The position numbers and the translations under genes are program-made. This document shows positions 26,401 to 32,400 of a stretch of 64,000 nucleotides of DNA, one piece after another (the stretch's first letter is position 1; each line of letters begins with the position of its first letter). The stretch is from Tribonema minus. Taxonomy: Eukaryota; Sar; Xanthophyceae; Tribonematales; Tribonemataceae. The stretch spans positions 186,001 through 250,000 of the forward strand of contig JAFCMP010000095.1 of the NCBI GenBank assembly GCA_017506865.1. Direction: 5' to 3'. Below the pieces are notes generated by a model that was not told the DNA's origin, searched no databases, and was given only the letters and a program-made list of their open reading frames with translations.

Positions 26401-29400
26401 TTTACATGATGCCTATGTGTGCGCCCCGAACAAAAAGCCTCTCTTCAGGGGACTCTGCAATGCCCCTACTGCAACAAGCGTTCCAACGTTAAGGCGTAGA
26501 CTTGCGTGTCAGCGCTCACCTGTTTGTCGTGGACGCAGTATTGCCCGTAAAGCTTGTTCACCTGATAACATGCATCACAACACGTGGCACAATAGATGTA
26601 GAGATGCATGCTTGTGCGCTGCTGCAATGTACGCTTCGACTTGCTGCGAAGTACCAAGTTCAAGTTCAACAAGATGATCCGCCTCACGCCCGTTGCCGGC
26701 AAGCGCCGCTCGCACCAACTCATCATCTTGAACAACAAAATCTGCATCATTGTGACAGCGTGCCAGGTGTGTCGGGCTTAATTTGCTTGAAGCTAGGGTT
26801 CATTGTAAAAAGTATTCACTTGATCACATGTACCACGATGCACAGGACAAGACAGAGGTCTCACGCATGCTGAGTTTGAGTGTCGTTAGGATTGGGATGC
26901 AAGCACAGAGCAGCTCAAAGTACTCTTGCTGCCCTCTCTGTGCCTTTGGATTTTCAATGTACTTCAGTTGCTAGTGGCTCTGATGTGGTACGAAATTGGA
27001 GAGACATGGGTCATGCGCAAATGTTGTTCAGCATGGGCGAAGCAGTCATGACGACAAGATATTTACTGCTCCAGCATTGTACTTTTTATTAATTCTCGCT
27101 CAGGGCGGGAAAAAGCCCAGATGAATGGTATCTAACTTGAAGCTTGCTGTGCGGAATCTGCATGTCGTGTGACAGTCTGAAAGTGTCTCAATGTCAATGA
27201 CTCAAACGGCACAGTATTGTACTTTGTATGCTCACTCTTGCTAAAATCATCATTTCATAAAGTGTTAATTCAACTCCCACATGCTGACTCCGGCCGCGCT
27301 CTACGGTGCCATTCATCCCGACGCATCCTTGAGGTTGGGCGTAGGTTTACGGTTAGGGGTAGGGTTAGGGTTAGGGTTAGGGTTGATGCCGGCGGTGAGC
27401 GCGGCATCCTCCACTGTACAGTCTCTCACCGTCTGTATCATGCCTTCCAAGGTAGGAGTATCACCCTAGGGTTGGGGTCGGGGTTAGGTTTAGCATTTCT
27501 GGTCTACATCTTGTCTTTGATATTGAAAGTCTCTTTGGGGCAAAAAAAGCCCAGATGGTCGACGCCAGGCTAGCTACCAGGATCTAAGACTTCAACTTTG
27601 CCCCTTCCAGCAGCTATTGTGGCTCTCACCGTCTGTAAGTCACACCGCTTCCACGAGACGAGCGCGTCGGGCATGCACCTTAGGGTCAGTCTAACCTAGG
27701 TTAGTCTAACCCTAACCCTATCCCCAATCCTAACCCTAACCCTTACCCTAACGCACAAGTCTCACCGTCTGTAAGGTACACCACTTGCATGAGACGAGCG
27801 CCGGGCATGCCCCTCGCTTGTGCATAACTAGGGTTAGGGTTAGGGTTAGGGTTAGGGGTGGCATGCCCATGTAATCCCATGAATGGCAGAGCGTTTTTGG
27901 CCCCGCGATGAGCTGAGGACACACCACCCGTCTTGCATGTTACATTGTTAACATACATCATCATGAATCACGTTGTAACTTCACCGCTTCCAGAGACGAG
28001 CGCATCGGGCGCTTGCGGTAGGAACGATATACAAAGGTGTATACTTCGAAGTATGTAATTACACTGTGTATTCCTTCAGTTCACACTTCTGTTAGTTCAT
28101 ACTTCTGGAGCATGTACTCTCCCTAATCTAATGCAAATCTCACCGTATGTAAAGTGCACCGCCTCCACGAGACCAGCACGTCGGGCAAGCCCCTCGCCTG
28201 TGCGATACTAGGGTTAGGTTGGCATGCCTGTGTAATCGCACGAGAGGTAGAGCGTTTTGTAGCCCTGAGCAAGGAGCTGGGACAACAATAGTCTTGTACA
28301 TCCTGTTCTCAGCGAACACCATGATCCTCACCGTCTGCAAGGTACACCGCTTCCATGAGACTAGCGCATCGGGCATGCCCCTTGCCTGTGCATAACTAGG
28401 GTTAGGGTTAGTCTACCCCTGGCCCAAAATCCCAGTCCTAACCCTAACTCTGCTTAATCCTAATCCACAAATCTCACCGTCTGTAAGGTACATTGTTTCC
28501 ATGAGACAAGCGCATCGGGCATGCCTCTTGCGGCGCCGCCCTCCACCTCCACGCACGCGTCCTCTCCGCTGCACTCGGGGAAGAAGCCGTAGCACCTGCA
28601 CGACGGCAGTTGCGCGTCGTGACCGTTACACAATAAGCAGTTACCAGTACACGTTTGTGGCAGATCACAGCGGTCTGGTTGCGGGTGTGGCGCTGACATC
28701 ATCTGGCAGCAGTGCCCAGAGTTTAACGCGCGTGCCGTCGCCGCTGCACTCGGTGGTTTAAAGGGTCGTGGCACCTGCGCAGTGGCAGTTATGCGTCGGT
28801 TACCCAGCAGTGACGCATCTGTCACGCACGTCAGCAGGGCACGTTGGTTGCACATTGTTGGGCCGCAGGTGTGGCGCGCAGCGAAGCCGACAGCAGTGCT
28901 CAGGGAAGGCGCCGTTGAGCGCCTCAGAGGGGCAACGGGTTTGGGGCAGGTGTGGGGGTGGGGGTCAAGGCTGGGTCAGTAGCTGTAGCTGTCGTGCGCT
29001 CCCAGCAAAAAGCCCCCCCCCACCCCCCCAACCTCCCCCCAAAAGGTGGCTGACCTGCGCTGGGGGGGGCGTGTTCGACCTAGCACGTGCAGCAGCATGC
29101 GGAGAGAGTATCTGTGTGCTGCCTCCAACCCTAACCCTAACCCCCCATACGTTAACCATAACGCTAGGGCCGTTGCCGTGTGCACCACGTAGGACTGCAA
29201 TGTACATATCCCCAGGGGGGTTGTGCGCAGTGGCTGCAGCAAGTACTGCTGCGATCAGGGACTAGGCTTAGGGATAGGGTAGGGCTGGGGCAAGGGCCAC
29301 GTAGGGTACGCGTGTGGATGTGTAGCCGGAGACGGTGGCAGGGCAGCGTCTTCAGGGCTTGATCTAGGCCTAGGGCTAGGATTGAGAACAGTCACGGCGC

Positions 29401-32400
29401 GCGCCTGTAATCCACAACGGTGTGCAACGATGTGCACGGCATCCGCCTTGCGGGCAGGGCTTGACCTTGTGCTAGGGTTAGGGAAAGGCACCTGCAGCCG
29501 CAGACGTTGCGCGGCAGCGTTCGTCCGTTTGCCGCAGCGGCAGTGTCGTTACAGAGAAGGACTTTGAGGTATGGATAGAATCAGCGGTAGGGTCAGGCAG
29601 CTGTCGCCGGAGGCGTTGCGGCCGTTCGCCGCGGCAATTGGTACCCCTAACCCTAACCCTACAATAGCGCGGCGAGGCGGATGAGCGTCAACACAGCGCA
29701 GCCAAGGCAGCACTGGCGTGATGCGGGCGCTGCGAGCATTGGTACCGCAGCCGGGGTGGGGTTCAGGTTGGGGTGAGGGTTAGGGGTAGGGCTATTGGTA
29801 TTGCAATTGGGGCGGCAGACAGGGGAGCACGTGCAAGGCCGCAGTCACGGTCTGGCTCACATCCACCAAGGTTGAGCTACATACCTAGGGTTCAGGTCAG
29901 GGGTGTGGTGCAAGGGTTAGGGTTAGGGTTAGAGTTAGGCAAAGGACGGGATTTTGGGATGCCGGCGCGCTCGAGTAGGGGCTAAAGTTAGGGTTCAAAC
30001 AGAGTCTGAGATGCCGGCGCGCTCAAGTTGCGTCCGCACCTAGGGTTAGGGTTAGGGTTAGCACCTAGAGTGAGGGTCAGGGTCAGTCACGGTGCCCACC
30101 TGCTTCTCGAGACAAAGCGCGGGCCCGTCCTTACGGGTAAGGCTAAGCTTCAAACTAGGGTTAGGGTGAGGGTTACAGTACCCGGAGACGGTGCGCGGCA
30201 GCTTAGGGTTAGGGTTAGGGGTTAGGGTCAGGTTTGGGTTACGGTCACGATTAGGATTAGGGTTACCTGTAACCGGAGACGTGCGCGGCAGCGTGCCGTC
30301 GTCTGCGGCGACAACCTTAGGGTGAGGACTAGGGTTAGGGTCGGTTTGCGTTTAGGGTTAGGGTTATTAGGATTAGGGCTAGGCTTAAGGTAAGGGTCAG
30401 GGTAACCTGTAGCAGGACACGGTGCGCGGCAGCGTACGATTGTTGGCCGCCACGACCGCCGCCACCGCGAACGCCGCCAGGCAGACGAGCGCTGACACGG
30501 CGTAGCCCAGCAGCACGGGGGCGATGCCGGCGTCGCGCGGCGTGCTAGGTTAAGGGTTACCTGGGTTAGGGTTCGAATTACCTGTAGCCGGTGACGGTGC
30601 GCGGCAGCGTGCGGTCGTTCGCGGCGACGACCTTAGGGTTAGGGCTAGGGTTAGAGTTAGGGGTAGGGTGAGGGTTAGGTTTAGGGTTAGGGCAGAGTTG
30701 AAACCGCCCGCGCGCTCACGCCGCTTCGCGTCCCGCACGCACCTGTATCCTGAGACGGTGCGCGGCAGCGTGCGGTCGTTGGCGGCCACGACTGCCGCCA
30801 CCGCGAGCGCCGCAAGGCAGACGAGCGCCGACACGGCATACCCCAGCAGCACGGGGGCGACGCCCGGGTCGCGCGGCGTGCGCGTGAGGCGCACGCGTCG
30901 CTGCGCCGGCGCCGCGCACGCGGGGCACGCGCCCGCGCGGAAGTAGCACGCGGAGCAGAAGAACTCGCCGCAGCACTTGCGGCGGAAGCCCTGGCGCAGG
31001 CACACGCGGCACTCCTCGCCGTCGCGCGCCTCCGCCTCGCCCGCCTCCACCTGCGGGCGCATGAATAAATCACGCCACAGTGAGGGTTAGGGTATATACG
31101 CAGACATTGCAACACTCGACGTCGAGAAGGGGTGGGTGTGTGTTGCTGCCACGCACAGATGGGCAAACTTCAAATTTGAAGTGTATGACGTCGCGCGCCT
31201 CCGCCTCGCCCGCTTCCACCTGGCGCAGCCGGGGACGCATCGTGAACGGTTTTATTTTACCTTCAGCCGGGCTTGAACCAGGTGAGATATGACCGCAAGT
31301 GCTGCAGTTTCAGAGGTGACTGAGTGCGGATGCGTGGACGTCAAGTGTGAAGTGTGGGGCACACGCGGCACTCCTCGCCGGCGCGCGCCTCCGCCTCGCC
31401 CGCCTCCACCAGGCGGCAACTTAGGATTAGGGTTAGGGTTAGGGGAACGCGCACTCCCGCTTCCATGGCCACTCTATCCATACAGTCGTAAGCATGCGGA
31501 GTGGCCGCAGGGGGTAGTTCATCAAGGTCATCAGCGGCAGCGGCCGGGGGGATGCGCTCCCACGGTCTTGTGCAGCGCGTCATACAGCGGCACTTCAGAG
31601 GGGCGTGCTGCGCATGGGACGTGGTTTTAGGGTTAGGGTTAGGGTCGCGATGTGCGGATGCTTGTGAGGCGTACAAAGCTGTAACCCCAACCCCAACCCT
31701 AACCCTAACCGTAACCCTAACCCTAACCGTAACCCTATTTGTAAAAATTGCGAGGTCCGGAAGAGCATGAGCCGAATGAAGCCTGGCCCGAACCTGTACG
31801 CGAAACCTGGACCTTCACACTCACTAAATCCTCACCCTGACCCACCTCTAATCCTAGCCTACTCCTGACTCTCTGCTACTACTGAGCCGGACTAAGCCCA
31901 ACCCAAAGCGTAATGCTAACCCTGCATCTGCACCTTCACCACCCTGTTTGAACTGCTTATATTGACCTAACCCTAACCTACCCCTAACCCTAGTCCAGCC
32001 CCCTGCCTCCCTACTCTTGTAACCGCAAACTTAAACTCTCACCTCTGCCCAGTACTTGCCCTTGTTGGCGCCCGTGGTGATCAGGCCGCACTTGGGACAG
32101 TTCCCGGTCACCTCGTAGCAGTATTTGCAGTAGGCCCCCTGCAACAGCAGTGGTGTTGAGGTCAGGACCAGGTTTGCGTCACAATCAGGGCTACTGACAT
32201 GTTAGCTGCAGTTAGTTGCAGGCGCCCTAAACCAGCAAGAGGCGGCCAACGGCATCAAAGCTCAGCGCTGGACATTCGTACCAAGAGTACGAGTGCTGGG
32301 AAGATGACAGATCTCAACATGCAAGATGCGGCCAGTGGTGTCGACATGGGAACGTCGTACCAGCATTTGCAGTACGCGCCCTGCAACAGCAGAGGTGTTG

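Noticed and set aside
29035-29110. Minus-strand exon between gene 1 exons 5 and 4
   Set aside because: A good donor but no consistent frame; phases join without it.
31450-31625. Open minus-strand segment between gene 1 exons 4 and 3
   Set aside because: Exons 3 and 4 already join in phase 0 and no family feature is visible.
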